The notes under the pieces: generated by a model
Told to the model about the DNA's origin: nothing
Database searches by the model: none
The model's input: the letters and a program-made list of their open reading frames with translations, nothing else
Assembly (NCBI RefSeq): GCF_905475345.1
Contig: NC_066605.1
Location: 1,110,001 to 1,174,000, forward strand
Length of the DNA: 64,000 nt
Reading direction: 5' to 3'
Origin: Vespula vulgaris
Lineage: Eukaryota; Arthropoda; Insecta; Hymenoptera; Vespidae
Program-made: the position numbers and the translations under genes
Shown: in pieces, positions 1 to 13,070 of the stretch
Layout: every line of letters begins with the position of its first letter
Numbering within the stretch: position 1 is the stretch's first letter

Positions 1-42
1 CCAGAATAATAGTTAACCCTTCTCGTTAATAACATTTTTTAG

Positions 43-1409
43 GTTTGGCTCAATCCATAGAGCTTCGAGCATACCAACCCTGACTGGTGTCGGAACACCG
101 ATCAGGTAAAGCATACATTAACCGTTAGAAAATGATTAATGAAAGAGAACAGTTGGCTTGGCTTTAATTGCTTTTGTAATAGTTGATTAGAAAAATTATA
201 AATCTAAAGGAGCTTTTAAATAATCGTGAGATTCAAATGTTGGTGGTGGAACAAATGCTTATTATTTATTTGTTTTCAGTTTAGTTGTTTAAGTTCCTTT
301 TTTCATTCTTTTTTTTTTCATTAAAAACATCTATTTTGTGTGTGTGTATATATATATTTATGTATGTATATATGCATATATCAGAATGAAAAAATAAATA
401 ATCGTCGTCATTAACTACTAACATTGATGGTATTGAGATATATCATAACGATGAAATATACTAATCTAATTGTGTGAATGTCTGTTAATCGTTGCCATCT
501 ATATTTAACAATTCATGTTAACAAACTAATATTCGAATGGTGATGGTTTAGCCGGTCTAGGATACCTGTTTATGTGGGAATGGACATAAAATCCCCTCAA
601 TCAACAACCAGCAATATTTCAACTCATTCGACACAAAGCAACCATTCTACAATTTCTACTGATTCTACTGGGTATGACGAATGTTCTCTCTCTTTCTCTT
701 TCTATCTCTCCCTGTTCTATATCACTTCAATATTATAAAATACTAATCATTTCTTTTTTCTATTCTACTTTGATCTATCCTATGTTATATTTAACGGTGT
801 GACTTCATCTTTAGATCATTTTGTTTCATTTTGTTGCAATCATAAATCCCGATCATAAGCATGTTGCATATCATCGATTAAAATGAATATTTCTTTATGT
901 GTTAGAGTTATGCTTGTCTATTGAAACTGCATAATGAAACGTATTAAACTGTGCAATAATAATAACATTCACATGCCAATAGAAACAAGCAACAACGACA
1001 ATAACAACAACTAACTATCTATCTATTTTTCACAATGCCAGGAGCAGTTCCATCTGTACAAATTCAGCAACTAACATCCCATTGGCTGTTAAACACGCTA
1101 GGTAATAATAACTAATCCCTAATATAATTAAAATCAATTGTTAAACCAGAGTTGTCGAACGAGACAAAAATGGTCGAGACGTAAATGGTCAATTGTAAAA
1201 AATAATATCTTTTTTCTTTTTCTTTGTTTTTTCTCTATCACAGAACGCGCACACCGTCCAGTGGTTCGAGCACACCACTGCCACCGTCTCTAAAATTATC
1301 AAGAAAACCATCAGGAGCATCAGACACTTCAGTCTCAAATACTACGTCAAGTGGAACTCGTAAAGGGAAACCAACGCCTATCGATCAAAGAGCACCTTTC
1401 CGACTGTAA
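43..1409 (+). CDS. 3' end of a Ser/Thr-rich protein with SxIP motifs (partial, 4 exons)
   Basis: Four exons can be chained in phase: 43-105, 552-671, 1042-1101 and 1244-1409, ending at TAA. Each has an AG acceptor and GT donor, and the split codons join cleanly (AG+C, GG+G, AG+A). The upstream part lies outside the window. The roughly 135 residues seen are basic, low-complexity and rich in Ser, Thr and Pro. They contain ASSIPTLTG and, across the first junction, SRSRIPVYVG; the protein ends PIDQRAPFRL. SSIP and SRIP fit the S-x-I-P consensus by which many microtubule plus-end proteins bind EB1. Such tails are known in spectraplakins, Gas2-like proteins, CLASPs and APC. I do not recognise the protein with confidence; a microtubule-associated C-terminus is an inference. 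It converges on the formin gene downstream. Confidence 0.6.
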
Positions 1410-2706
1410 TCTCGACAATTTCTTTTTTGCCTAACAATAATCGAATATTTATCGAGGAGCTTTTTATCTTATCCTACGTGTTTGCCTATCGAAGGAAAAG
1501 AGAACAAAAAAAAAGAAAATGATGATAATAATAATAATAATAATTATCTTGCTTTTCCATGCCAAATACACGTTAGTAGAAATAATCTGAGTAATCGTAT
1601 AAGATCGATTGAAGGAGAAAAAAATGAAAACGAAAGAAGTTATTAACTAAAAAAAGAATAAAAAAATTAATAAAATGAAGAAAGCTATATATCACGAAGG
1701 AATAACAGGATTACAAGAATGATGTAAGAGAGAAAGAGAGCGAGAGAGAGAAAAAGAGAGAAGGGGAACACTTGCGTTTTATCCGGGTATAGATAAAGAG
1801 AAGGAATGAAGTATTCGATTTTTATTTTTTCAATTTATATTTCATTTCAATTCTTTTCGCGCCTGGATGTTTGCTGTCTGTTAAACAAGGAGCACAAATT
1901 CTAGTACGAAGTATATACTCTTCGTAAGTGAAGAATGAGAAGCCAACTCTTTAGTTTGTTCCCGATAGGATGAGCTTATTATAAATATTTGTCTATTATG
2001 TAATATATCTATAAGATTATACATGAAGGATATATAAGAAAGAGAGATAGAGAGCAAAGAGAAGAGACTTTTATCGGCGATGTGCGTTGAAAAGTCTTTA
2101 TTCGATAAGAAATATTATACTATGAATCGATAAAGAAAATATCGAGAAGGTATAAAAAAAAAATAAAAAATAAAAAGAATGCGAAAAAGAAAACTGGGTG
2201 TTGATATAATCAATTCACTCAAGACTTTGAGAGCTATTGTGCGTTATATTCATGCGCTTGAACATCGAAAAAGTTGAAACTGTTTCGAGATAAAAGTAAT
2301 AATAATAAAAAAAATATATTATATATATTTAAAAAAAGACTTAACAATATTAAAAAAAGAAAACCGAATTGTTAAATGTATTAACGTACTAATATTATTA
2401 CTATTACTCTGGCGCGTAAAACATTTTTTTATTTTATTTTATTTTCTTTGGTTTTTCTTTATAACTGTTTAATTATTATAATGTAATTATATTTGATATG
2501 TGTAATTTTTAGATTGCTTAGGTATCACACGCGAATTTTTTATAATAAACCGAAAAGTACATAAAATAATGTACAATTAGTATTTTTCTCCAATGGATCT
2601 ACGCGTAATTCCTTTTGTGTGCGTTGTATACGTATGTGTAGATCATCGTTCACTTTCATAGTATTGTATTTGTTCTTCCTTTTTTTTCTTCTTTTTTTAT
2701 AATAAT

Positions 2707-2710
<4 letters not shown>

Positions 2711-2765
<55 letters not shown>

Positions 2766-2771
2766 TGAGAA

Positions 2772-2794
<23 letters not shown>
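2711..2794. repeat. (GA)n microsatellite
   Basis: A pure GA run covers 2711-2754 (22 units). After a short interruption a second GA-rich stretch runs to about 2794. Confidence 0.95.
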
Positions 2795-2802
<8 letters not shown>

Positions 2803-4427
2803 AAGAGAAAGGAAAGGAAGTTTATCTTATCATTTATTTATAAAAAAAAACGAACGAGAAAAGAGAAAGATCCGAACAAAGCGATCTTTTTGTATTTCTA
2901 TTATAAGAATTTATATTTTTTTCTTTCTCTCGCTAAGATGCACATTTTTTTTGCTGAAAGTTATTTAATTATATTGCAATTGTGTGAAAAAAGGAAAAAA
3001 GAAAACGTCGAAGAAATATATAACCGAGGTGTAAATATTGATATACATTATGTTTTTTCACCTGACGTTCTATCATTTTGAGAAAGAGTTCATTTTACCA
3101 TAGAAACATGTTCAAATTGGAAGTAACATGGTATGGAAGAGATCATAATCAAACTTAGTTTTATTAATACGAAGGCACAAATTATTCAATGTAATGTGTT
3201 GTATTTTTCTTTATTATTATTATTATGTTACACGAAAGAAATCGTAAAGTTAAAAAGAAAAAAAAATGAAAAAAAAAACAGAAAAATGAACTATACAATA
3301 GATGAATCTTTGCGGTATTTGAAAACAGGTGGACATACAGGAAAAAAAAATATTGTGTATTAAAGCTATTATAATGTACGTGAACTCTCCGCAAAAGGTT
3401 TACAGACTTTTTTAGAACGAAGCTTGTGTAATGTTTCGTGATAAAGAAGTCTTTCGCGATAGACATTTCCAATTTTTTATAATGCAAACGCGATTAATGC
3501 GATGACATATTAATATAACACGTTTACGTATAACACAATTACATGTGTTAACAATCTTTTGAACTTTGTTTTCACCTTACTGTACAATTCTGTATTATTG
3601 CTGATGATGCAGTGAAAAAGATATAAATATATACATAAATTAAGAGCTTCATTATTATTTAAACGTTTTAAAACATACTAAGTGTATTTTTGTTAAAGAA
3701 ATAAAAGCAGGTAGGTATGGAAAAGGATTAAAAACCGGACTTTTTATCGGCGCATATAAATATACAAAGTTTTTTTTATTAAACATTTTTTATCAATATT
3801 TCTCTCTACAATAAACAGTTTATATAAAATTCGTAAGAAAAACTTAACACGGTGTTTAGGCGTGAGCTCTATGTGCGGATTAACATATAATAAATCGTTG
3901 GGATTATGATTAACAACGATTAAATCAATAACCAGATAATTGTGTTATTTATCGTTGAAGAGACGCAGTAAAGATCTATAGCGTTCTATAGCGCAAGATC
4001 GGGACGGATATTTTACCGATGCGACTTTTTATTTTTATTTTCTTTTTTTTCTTTTTTGTTTTTTTTTTATATATATATATACAAATTTTTAACAAAGTTT
4101 ATATATTTATTTAATTAATTAATCCAACGAGAATACTGATCGGAACCCATATTTTATCATAATTATAAAAAAATAATATTAATAAATAGTTGAGATACAA
4201 AAATATAAATATGTAACATGCTTAATCAAGACAAAATATAAATAATTTAAATAAAGAAATAGGAATATGTTTGACAAAACGATTATACAAAAAAAAAAGG
4301 AAAATAATAGATAGATTATAAATATAACATTATTCAACAAAAATAGAAAGTATCGATTTCATTCAAAATGAATTGTTTTTGAGCCATAATTGAAATTATA
4401 TTTATACGACTATATCTGTGATTTAAT

Positions 4428-4433
4428 TTATTA
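4428..4433 (-). promoter_or_regulatory. Candidate poly(A) signal of the formin gene
   Basis: TTTATT on the plus strand reads AATAAA on the minus strand, about 105 bp beyond the formin stop codon. The hexamer is common in AT-rich DNA, so this is only a positional candidate. Confidence 0.3.
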
Positions 4434-4536
4434 TTTAATTTTCAATATTCTCTTATGATTCGTTTTTCTTTTTTTTAATTTTCTACCCGATATTTCATAT
4501 CGATTTAATTCATTTCCTTTTATCTAATTGAAATTA

Positions 4537-7500
4537 TCACGCGTCATACTTCTTAGAAAGTTTTTCTTTTTTTAATATCCTAGCTTTTAATCCATGAGGA
4601 TCTAATTTTTTTCTTTGAACATTTCTCTTACTTTCAAGTCTCTTCCAAATCTCTTGTTCCATTTTTTCTTTTCTTAGACGTTGCTGTTCCTTCTTCCATA
4701 TATCCTGCGAAGAAGAATTAGTTTGTAAATCAGAAAACATAAAACATTTTCAATCTTACATCAATTTAAAGATTAATACCTGAAACCTTACCTTGAAATC
4801 ATGACAGAAATTTAACCACAGTGAAAAGAATTGATTAGGATCAGCTGTGTCCAAAGTTGCACCCTTAGGTATGAATTGATAAAATTGCATAACAATTTTA
4901 AATTTCTTTTTGGCCTCGACTAATGCTTTATTTTCGTTTTCTAATTCCGTCGTAGCACTGGTAAAGAAAGCGTTCATATTTTCTTTAAATACCCGAGCAT
5001 TAGGCGGATTAGATTCGATCACAGCTTCGTATTTTGTTTTGCAAGCTAAAAACAAAGTAAATGAATTTAAAAAAAGAAAAGAAATCAATTTAAAAAGAAA
5101 TAAGTTTATTAGATCAAAAAATAATGTTTACCTTTCAGTTGATCGTCCAGCCTTTGAAGTTCCTTCGTAATATCTTCAAAGTTTATCGTCGAAGCTGCTT
5201 TGATATCAGCTGGCTCAGGTACAGGCAAAGGTAATGGTTCATCAAAATTACAATCCTTTTCCTGAGCTAATCGTGCTTTTACGATGTAATGTAGTAAAGT
5301 AATACCCGGTACTTTAGATTTAACATCCTTCAATTTGTCAAGAATTTCCAAATGAAAGCCATCCGCCTGTCCTCTCATCATATTACCACCGTTCATATAA
5401 TTTCCTAAAGTTAATATAAGTGCCATCACCTTCTTCAATGAATTAGAATTGTTCAAGTAATCACAAATCGTCTTTAAATTCGTCAATTTGCTCGAAACGG
5501 ATGAAATAGCATCTTGAAATTCGGATTGGAACACCAAACAAGCCATTCTTTCACTGAAGTGATCTATTCCTGCTAATCGTTTTAAAAAAATCTCTGGACG
5601 ATCCAATGGAACTTCTGAATTAGTTTCTTCGTGAGCAACTATTTCGTCTAATTCTTTTTGTGTAGCTCTCTGTAAAAAAAGATAATTTTAAGAAAAGCAA
5701 GGGAAAATGAATTTTTATTTTAAATTAATTTTTTTGATTTTAACAATAATCAAATTAAAAATTCATACTAACAACTTCGTAAATTTGTTGTAGTGCTTCG
5801 AGACTGATCACACTTGTATCCAGATTATAAACAGCATTTTCAACTTCAGTGAAATCTACGTGTAAACTTTTTTCCAAAATGCCAACAGTTTTCGATCGTT
5901 TTGAGTCGAGTATCTTAGCTGGCTGCACTTTCGATGGTTTAGCCACATCCTCTCCTTTTCTTGCAAGTTTCCGTTCAGTGACTTGGCGTGAAAATAAATT
6001 TGTAAATTCTGTGATATCGAGGTCTTTTTCTTCTTCTAATTCCGCCCAAAAAGACGTCTATGAAATTGATTCGAATAAATTAATGAAATCTAAACTATTA
6101 TAAAATATAATTTTAATTTTACCATAGACTCTCCTATACTGGAAGCAGCCATCGGTGCTAAGATCCTCGTCCAGTAGAGTGGCTTCATTGGCACTACAGG
6201 ATTTAAAGGTTGTTTTCTCAATGCTGAAAGAAAAAAATGAAGATTTATAAACCGTTCTTGATATTCTCAATTTTTTTTAGGAAGTAGTCCGTTTCGTTGT
6301 TACTTACTCGATCTGCTGGGAGGATTCCAGCCTCCAATAGGAGGAGCAGGTAAAGGAGTTGGAGTAGAAGCGAATGGTGGTGGAGGTGGCGGTGGTCCTG
6401 ATGCATTTGAGCCAGGACCTGCTCCCGTGATCGAGGTAGAAAATAGAGGAGGTGGCGGTGGTCCAGTCATACCTGGCATTGGTGGTGGTGGTGGTCCAGT
6501 TATTCCTGGCATTGGTGGTGCTGGAGGTCCAGATGTTCCTGGCATTGGTGGTGGTGGTGGTCCAGATGTTCCTGGCATTGGTGGTGGTGGTGGTGGTCCA
6601 GTCATGCCTGGCATTGGTGGTGGTGGTGGTGGTCCAGTCATGCCTGGCATTGGTGGTGGTGGCGGTGGTAGTCCAGTCATGCCTGGCATTGGTGGAGGAG
6701 GAGGTGGCGATGGCCTTGACATTCCTGGTATTGGTGGTGGTGGAGGAGGTTGTGATCCAATTATTCCAGGCATTGGTGGTGGTGGTGGAGGAGGTGGAGG
6801 TCCACTAATTGCAGGCATAGGTGGTGGTGGTGGTGGCGGTGGTGGTGAAGATACAGAACTTTGTCCTATCAATCCTGACATTGGAGGTGGTGCAGGTGGT
6901 GGTTGTGAAAATTGTACTTGTGTAGTACTTGGCATAGGAGGAGGTGGAGGTATACACAAAGTTTGTAAATCTAACGAGGATGGTGGAGATGGTAATGGTG
7001 GTGAGATACACGTAGCTAATAACGCCGGAACTTGTTTCGATTGAGAATTAATATTAGATTCCGTTACTATCGAAAGTAACGGAGGAGGTGGTAGTAGTAG
7101 TGGAGGAGGAGGAGGAGGCGGAGGAGGAGGAGGTGGAGCTGGTGGGGGAGAGCAGGTCTGTGATGTATCTTTTTGCACTTTTCCATTCACTAAGGCCGTT
7201 TTTTCGACACCCTCGACGGTTTTGGATAACTCAATTATTTCTGTTTTAACAGACGTTTTTCTTTCAGATGTTTCACTTACGATTTCTCCGTTTACTGTAT
7301 GAGATAAATTACTCTCCTGATTTTTAGTATCTTCGTTATCCGGTGAAAGTGAATTTTGAGTAGAAATTTGGATCTTCGATCTCTCGTCTTTCAATAACAT
7401 TCGTAGATTAGTTATTTCAGGTTCTTCTTTAGATTCTTTCGATTGGCTAGAGACGACAGATTTGTTAGGCAAAACGGGTGAACTGTCGAGAGAGATTACC

Positions 7501-10500
7501 GTGACTCTCTCTCCATCGCTAACACTCGTCGCTGCTGATGCACTTTTGTAATCGTTCGATGAAGGCGAACTTGCACTTGTACCGGTCGGCGATACACTTT
7601 TTGGAGATGTTTGAACACACTTGTCCTGTGCCATCGTAGATACATCCTTATTTTGTTTTCTTAATCTTTCAATCTCGTTCCTCAGATCGATCAATTCCTT
7701 TTCCAATCTTTCAATATCCTCGTTTGTTTTAAATCGTTTCAAAGTTTCGGTAGGGGACAATGTATCGTGTTGATTTCGATGATTACCAGAAGATACCTGC
7801 ACCAAATTTGTAATCTTGTTAGTCGAAAACATATCTAGTTTTAACTACTGTGATTATAATATATACAGAGTCTATAGAATCTGAAAAAAATTATAAATCA
7901 TATTCAACTATCTCGACTAATCGTAGAAGTGGAAACGAATATGATATAAAGGTTAAAAGCCACGGTGACAAGGTCGCGAGATTAAAATTCTTACTTTGTC
8001 CTGGAATTTTCGATGGTTGAAGGAGATCGATAAATATGCGATAGGTTTCGTCATTCGACGTCACCGTTCACTTGTCAGGTGAAGCAGCTTATCGTATCGC
8101 TATTCATAACTTTCTATTCGTGTAAAACTTATTAAAATAATCGTATGTAAATACTCATCTAATGATACTTACCGTATGTGAAATATTACTTGTGCTATCT
8201 TTATCTGAAAATGATCGAAGAAGACCGGTTGATACTAAACGAGAATAAAAAGCCAAATCAAGTTTTTCACGTTCCGCATCTGTCAGTTGAGATTTTAAAT
8301 GTTCTGGTAACTCCGACGTCAATACTTCTATCAAACGTAATCCTGAAAGAAAGTACAAAAAAATTAGAAACCTTGAAGATCGTTCGTGATAACACTTTTT
8401 TTCTCAATCTTTGTATGAAAGACTTAACGAAAGTAAAAATATCGTAGTGTTAGGAGAAAACGTATGAAAGAGTTATCATTGTGCACGTGGACAAGAGAAT
8501 ACAAGCTTTTATCACGTAGGTCTCTTTCTCCTCCCTCTTTCTCGTGACTTATTATCGTAATACTATAAAATTCATATTTTTCGCATAATCATATTATTTC
8601 AAAATGTGAGAATTCTTGTTTTTTCTAATATACGAAATTTTTTGGCTCTAAAAAACAACACGCATATGAATATTAATCTTTTTGTATTTTAAATATAAAT
8701 AATTTTGATGTAAAACACAAAATGTAAAATGAAGTATAGTTATTAATATGGATTGACAGATAAATTCAATTTTCTCGACATTGATTAATAAAAGAAAGAA
8801 AGAAGAAAAAAGTGATATTGATCGACTCTGATCTCGTCGTTCACGAGATGTCACTTTTAATGGAAAAATTCAATAAGAAATGACAAGCACACTGCGATAA
8901 TATCACACTTCTGTCATCCAGCCAAATGTCAACGTCAAAAATACTTGCTCGACATTTTACATAGCGCTTAACAATCGACCGAATTCCAATAGAAAACTAA
9001 AAAGAGGTTTCAACGAGAAACCTCTGTGTCTCTCTTATCAGTGTAAACGCGTCTGCTTTCATTATCGTTCAACACATATACACAGTAACATGCTTTTAAC
9101 ATGATCTACGCCTCTCGAGTTCTTTATAAAAATTAATCGTCCGATTACCGTTCTCCGGATCATTCTTCGTCCTTTTAAAATGATACGAGAATTTTTATAA
9201 CTTTAATCGGGTGTAAACAAAACTGACATAAACGTTTAATTATGATCGCGTCGAAACAAATGATTGTATATATCGAATGCTATTTTTAGTCTCTCAAATA
9301 TATCTAATCTTTTTTCTATAATCAGAATTTCTGTTCTTCGAAAGAATGACTCAATTCGAAATATATTTTAAATTAATTATCATCATATTTAATTTCTACT
9401 CACCTTCGAATTTACTATAAAGACCGTAATCGAGCTTGCGTGGTATAACTTTTGCATTTTCGTTGATTTTAGAATCAAGACTAGCACGATCCAAAACCAA
9501 ATTTGCTACTCTTCTAAGTACTTGACTTTCAGGCGAAGTTTCGTACATGGTATGTCTTCTATGTGGTGTCTTTCTAGTATCACTGGCTGGTGATTGCGAG
9601 ATGTCTGGAAATAATAAAAATTATCATTCAGATGAGTATATAAAAATTTTGAGACAAAAAAAGAAAAAGAGAGAGAAAGAGAGAGTATTGAACTTTCGCA
9701 AGGAAACATCGTGACTCGTGAAAAATGATAGTAGGTAATTAAAGAGATAAGTATTTTTACAAACACAAATCAAACATTTAAGCTGTTGATGATAAGAATG
9801 ATATTAGGTAACAAGCAAATACATTTAATCTCGAACTTCCTCGTTCGCTTTTAGATCTAATCGAAAGAAAATCGATCGATTAATAGCATTAATTTTAATA
9901 AAATCGTACTAAAATGAGAAAAATCAATTGGATCCTTACTTAGTTGCGAGGGTGTAGGAGGTAATTGAATCTTCTTATGCCTTAGGACAGCAAATGGTGA
10001 TCTTTTATCGCTGTGATCATCGCGTGATGAGACAGAAGCAACCAGTGTATCCGTCGAAGACGGAGTAATAGGAGCGCATTGCGTTTCCGCAGGTAACGGA
10101 GCTTCCTCTGGATCGGTAAAGACACTGTCACTGGAAGATTCCTGACTGAGCGGTGCAGATATCTCGGCTACTAGCAAACCTTTGTTGGCTAGACGCCAGG
10201 AGTCGGTGACCAGCAACGTAGATGATGGGTTCGTTAGGCTCACTGGCGTTGTGTTAGTTCCAATACTCGGTTCTTTCGATGTTGAGCCTGTTCCATTGAT
10301 GATACTAGACATTCCACTAGGTGTTTTATCGATCATCTCGTTCTCAACATCATGAGGAATATTTGTAACTGATGATTCCCCATGATGTTGAGATTGCGAA
10401 CTTGATTTTACATCGGGCGTTGTCTTTCCGACCTGTAGGATATCGATACGATTGAAAATGATTTCTAATCGTTTAATAAATTCCTTACGATGGTAATAAA

Positions 10501-10793
10501 AATTTTCTGAATTATTAAGAGAGATCGATTGCACCAACCTCAGATTTGGCTATCGGTGGTTTAGGTGCTTGTCTCTTAGCTGGAGTTTGTAACTTCTCAA
10601 TGGAAGATTTGTATATGTGTGCGCTCTTGCCGATCTCGAAACTAGCCACATCTTCTAAACTCTTTGAACTTTTCTTTCCTTCGATTTTTGCTATATCAGC
10701 AAATTCAGGAATGTCGACGCTCGGATATGTAACATTTGCGACATCCCTTACCTTCTTCCCTTTCTTCTTACCATCACTTTGTAAATTACCCAT
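4537..10793 (-). CDS. capu: Formin of the cappuccino / FMN1-FMN2 family (10 exons, 1317 aa)
   Basis: Actin nucleator and barbed-end elongation factor. Exons in transcript order: 10793-10539, 10432-9940, 9604-9404, 8342-8173, 7796-6308, 6223-6123, 6057-5773, 5669-5132, 5045-4792, 4704-4537. All phases match and the total is 3954 nt. The start chosen gives MGNLQSDGKKKGKK, an N-myristoylation-type start like that of FMN2; an in-frame Met at 10937 is the alternative. Residues about 397-424 look like a coiled coil. FH1 (about 589-868) is a polyproline domain with many PPPPPMPGMTG-like repeats. FH2 starts with KPLYWTRI (about 884) and holds GNYMNGGN (about 1087) followed by RGQADGF, typical of the Capu/FMN subfamily. 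The last 55 residues are a highly basic tail, matching the position of the Spire-binding tail of Capu. In the family it builds cytoplasmic actin meshes with Spire. Confidence 0.93.
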
Positions 10794-13070
10794 GAGATTA
10801 CGGATGGTGGACACCGAGGAAGCACCGTTTTCCCCGTAGAGAGCTCTCAAAGACTCGATCCAGCGGCGAGAAAAGTCGCGCAGCTTCGGCGCCCAAGGCC
10901 GCGCCTGAGCCGCGACTGCGTCCTGCGGCCGATGCATTTGCCCGGTCCGGTCGATAATCGAGACAAATTTTGTGTCTAACAGAACGCTGTGTTCAAGTCG
11001 AGGATTTTTAAGGAAGAAGAGAAGAAGAAGAAGAAAAAGAAAAAGGATCACGCTTTTAGAAGAGGAAAGGAAATTTTTTCATACTGATCCCGTTCTTTTA
11101 TTACTGGGATTTCTAAAGGGAGACAAAGTTTTTTAAAAGAAAATCCAGGAGAAAGAAACAGGAAGATCTCTTTTTCATCGGTATTCTTTCAGGTAGATCA
11201 GATCCTGTCACTTGCAGTACGTTCTTTCATTAACAAGGAACTTTTCTGTGAACTCTTAGATCTTTCCGTAAAATACATAATACTTGAGAGATTTTCTCGC
11301 AGAATCTAGATAAGGATATTATTAATATGTTCGATTAAAATGATAAAGTTCGTGTTTCACTTCATATTAACACTCTCCGTTCGACTCATTCTATTTGTTT
11401 CGAAGGACAAGTAAATATGAACGGTCGTGCGTGATGTTGTCTCAACAAATTTTTTTCTTTTTTTTTTGTTCAATAGATATCTGATTTCCTCCTAAGATAT
11501 TGACATTTTTCGTTAATTATGAATTTTTTCAAACTCCTTTCCGTGATCAAAAGTGGTCGAACTCAAGATCGATGTCACATGAGGGATCTAATTAATCATA
11601 GAAACAAAACGATTGGATTGTTACTTATTTAAAAAAAAAATAGACTCACCGTGTACTGGTTTACATCATTCATGTACGAACAAGATTACGATAGGACAAA
11701 ATAATCACGAAACTGGAGTTATCTATCCCTGTCCGATGTGGCCTACTCCTGTTTCTCGATAATCTATTGTGAAATTGATAGTGTTACAAGGACGCTCCGG
11801 TGAATCCGTGTCGTTTCAAGCGTTTATCTTCTTCCGGTTGTCGTCCTCTAACAATTTTCTCCCTCGTTCGATTCATACGTATGCAGTTGATATAGTGTAG
11901 AGAAATAATCGAAGCTCGATCAATTTTTTACTAAGTACATATATACGTCGTACATTATTGATATTTCCAGGCTCGTCATTTACTGTCATCGCTTTATACG
12001 TGATCGATTCGTACGATGAAGTCTCGATCCGGGACACGACCTTATGAGACTGTACAAACGTTCGAAAATCTTCTTTTCGATCATTCTAAACCTCGAAATT
12101 TTTTACTTCGAATTTAACCGTTGAAATTTCCAATTCATGAACAATATAACACAGAATGCTAATGATAATTTATTAAATAAGTTTATATTCCGTTGAGTAG
12201 AAAGATTTTTTCTATAGGATGATCTTATCTACTTGAATTATTATTTGTAATTATAAGTATTATCTTTTAGAAGGATAAATATAGACTTAAAGTTCTTGAT
12301 TTAATTAGAAACACAAACAGCAATTATGAGAGACACGGTATCGTCCGATTCGCGTGAGAAGCCACGACACGAGCTTAGGTTCGTCACTGCCATGTCGCTG
12401 CCGATGGATTCTTCTTACAGCGCAGTCTCCTCTAATCGAGCTTCGAGATACGATAGTTCGATTATTGTAAGTTAAAGCGGGAAAATCAGAATTTCCAGAA
12501 TAAGCATCAATGATAAATAAAGGATAGAAATAATTGTGTAATTAATAAATAAGTAGAAAAAGATAGAAAAAATATTATAACTTGATTAATACGATCAAAA
12601 CATTTATTTTATTTGTTTAGTTTAATCAATAAAGTTCGAATAAACCGAATCGAAGCTTGGAATATTATTTTTGAATGAAATATAAAATACGTATGATACA
12701 CGTGTACGAGCTATTTAATTCATTCATAATTCGAATAGCCTACGCACGCTTTTAGTATCAACAATAACCGCTAGAGTGCACACATATAGTAGCGGCACTA
12801 GCGTCACCTGATACAACATGGCGTCAGAATGAAGATACTACCGCGAAATACTTCATTCATTGTTTGAGTGGTGAGTTACATTTATCCTTTTAGAGTTTAT
12901 TTCAATATCGAATAGGTTATTTTATTGTATTAATTTCGATAGTTTTATTAGTTTATTTAATTTATTCGTATTTGTTTCAGTAATATTAATACGCGTACAG
13001 TGTAAATATATTAATACGTTTCGATCAACAAACTAACCTTTTAAATTAGTATACATATCTAAATCGAAGG
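10794..13070. other. Divergent intergenic region between formin and NKRF-like genes
   Basis: Contains the 5' regions of two divergently transcribed genes. The part beside the formin (about 10840-10990) is clearly GC-richer, as expected for a 5' exon or promoter. A small ORF with a consensus splice donor lies at 12326-12475 (see findings). The rest shows no gene. Confidence 0.5.

Larger units (their letters stand above)
1410..4536. other. Intergenic / 3' UTR DNA between two convergent genes
   Basis: Three kilobases of AT-rich sequence with many short A and T runs, probably holding the 3' UTRs of both flanking genes. The open frames here (for example 2755-3081 and 3133-3363) are low-complexity Lys/Arg/Glu/Phe runs from purine and T-rich tracts and have no family resemblance. 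No RNA gene was recognised. Confidence 0.6.

Noticed and set aside
6427..7044. Glycine-rich plus-strand ORF
   Set aside because: Antisense shadow of the formin proline repeats.
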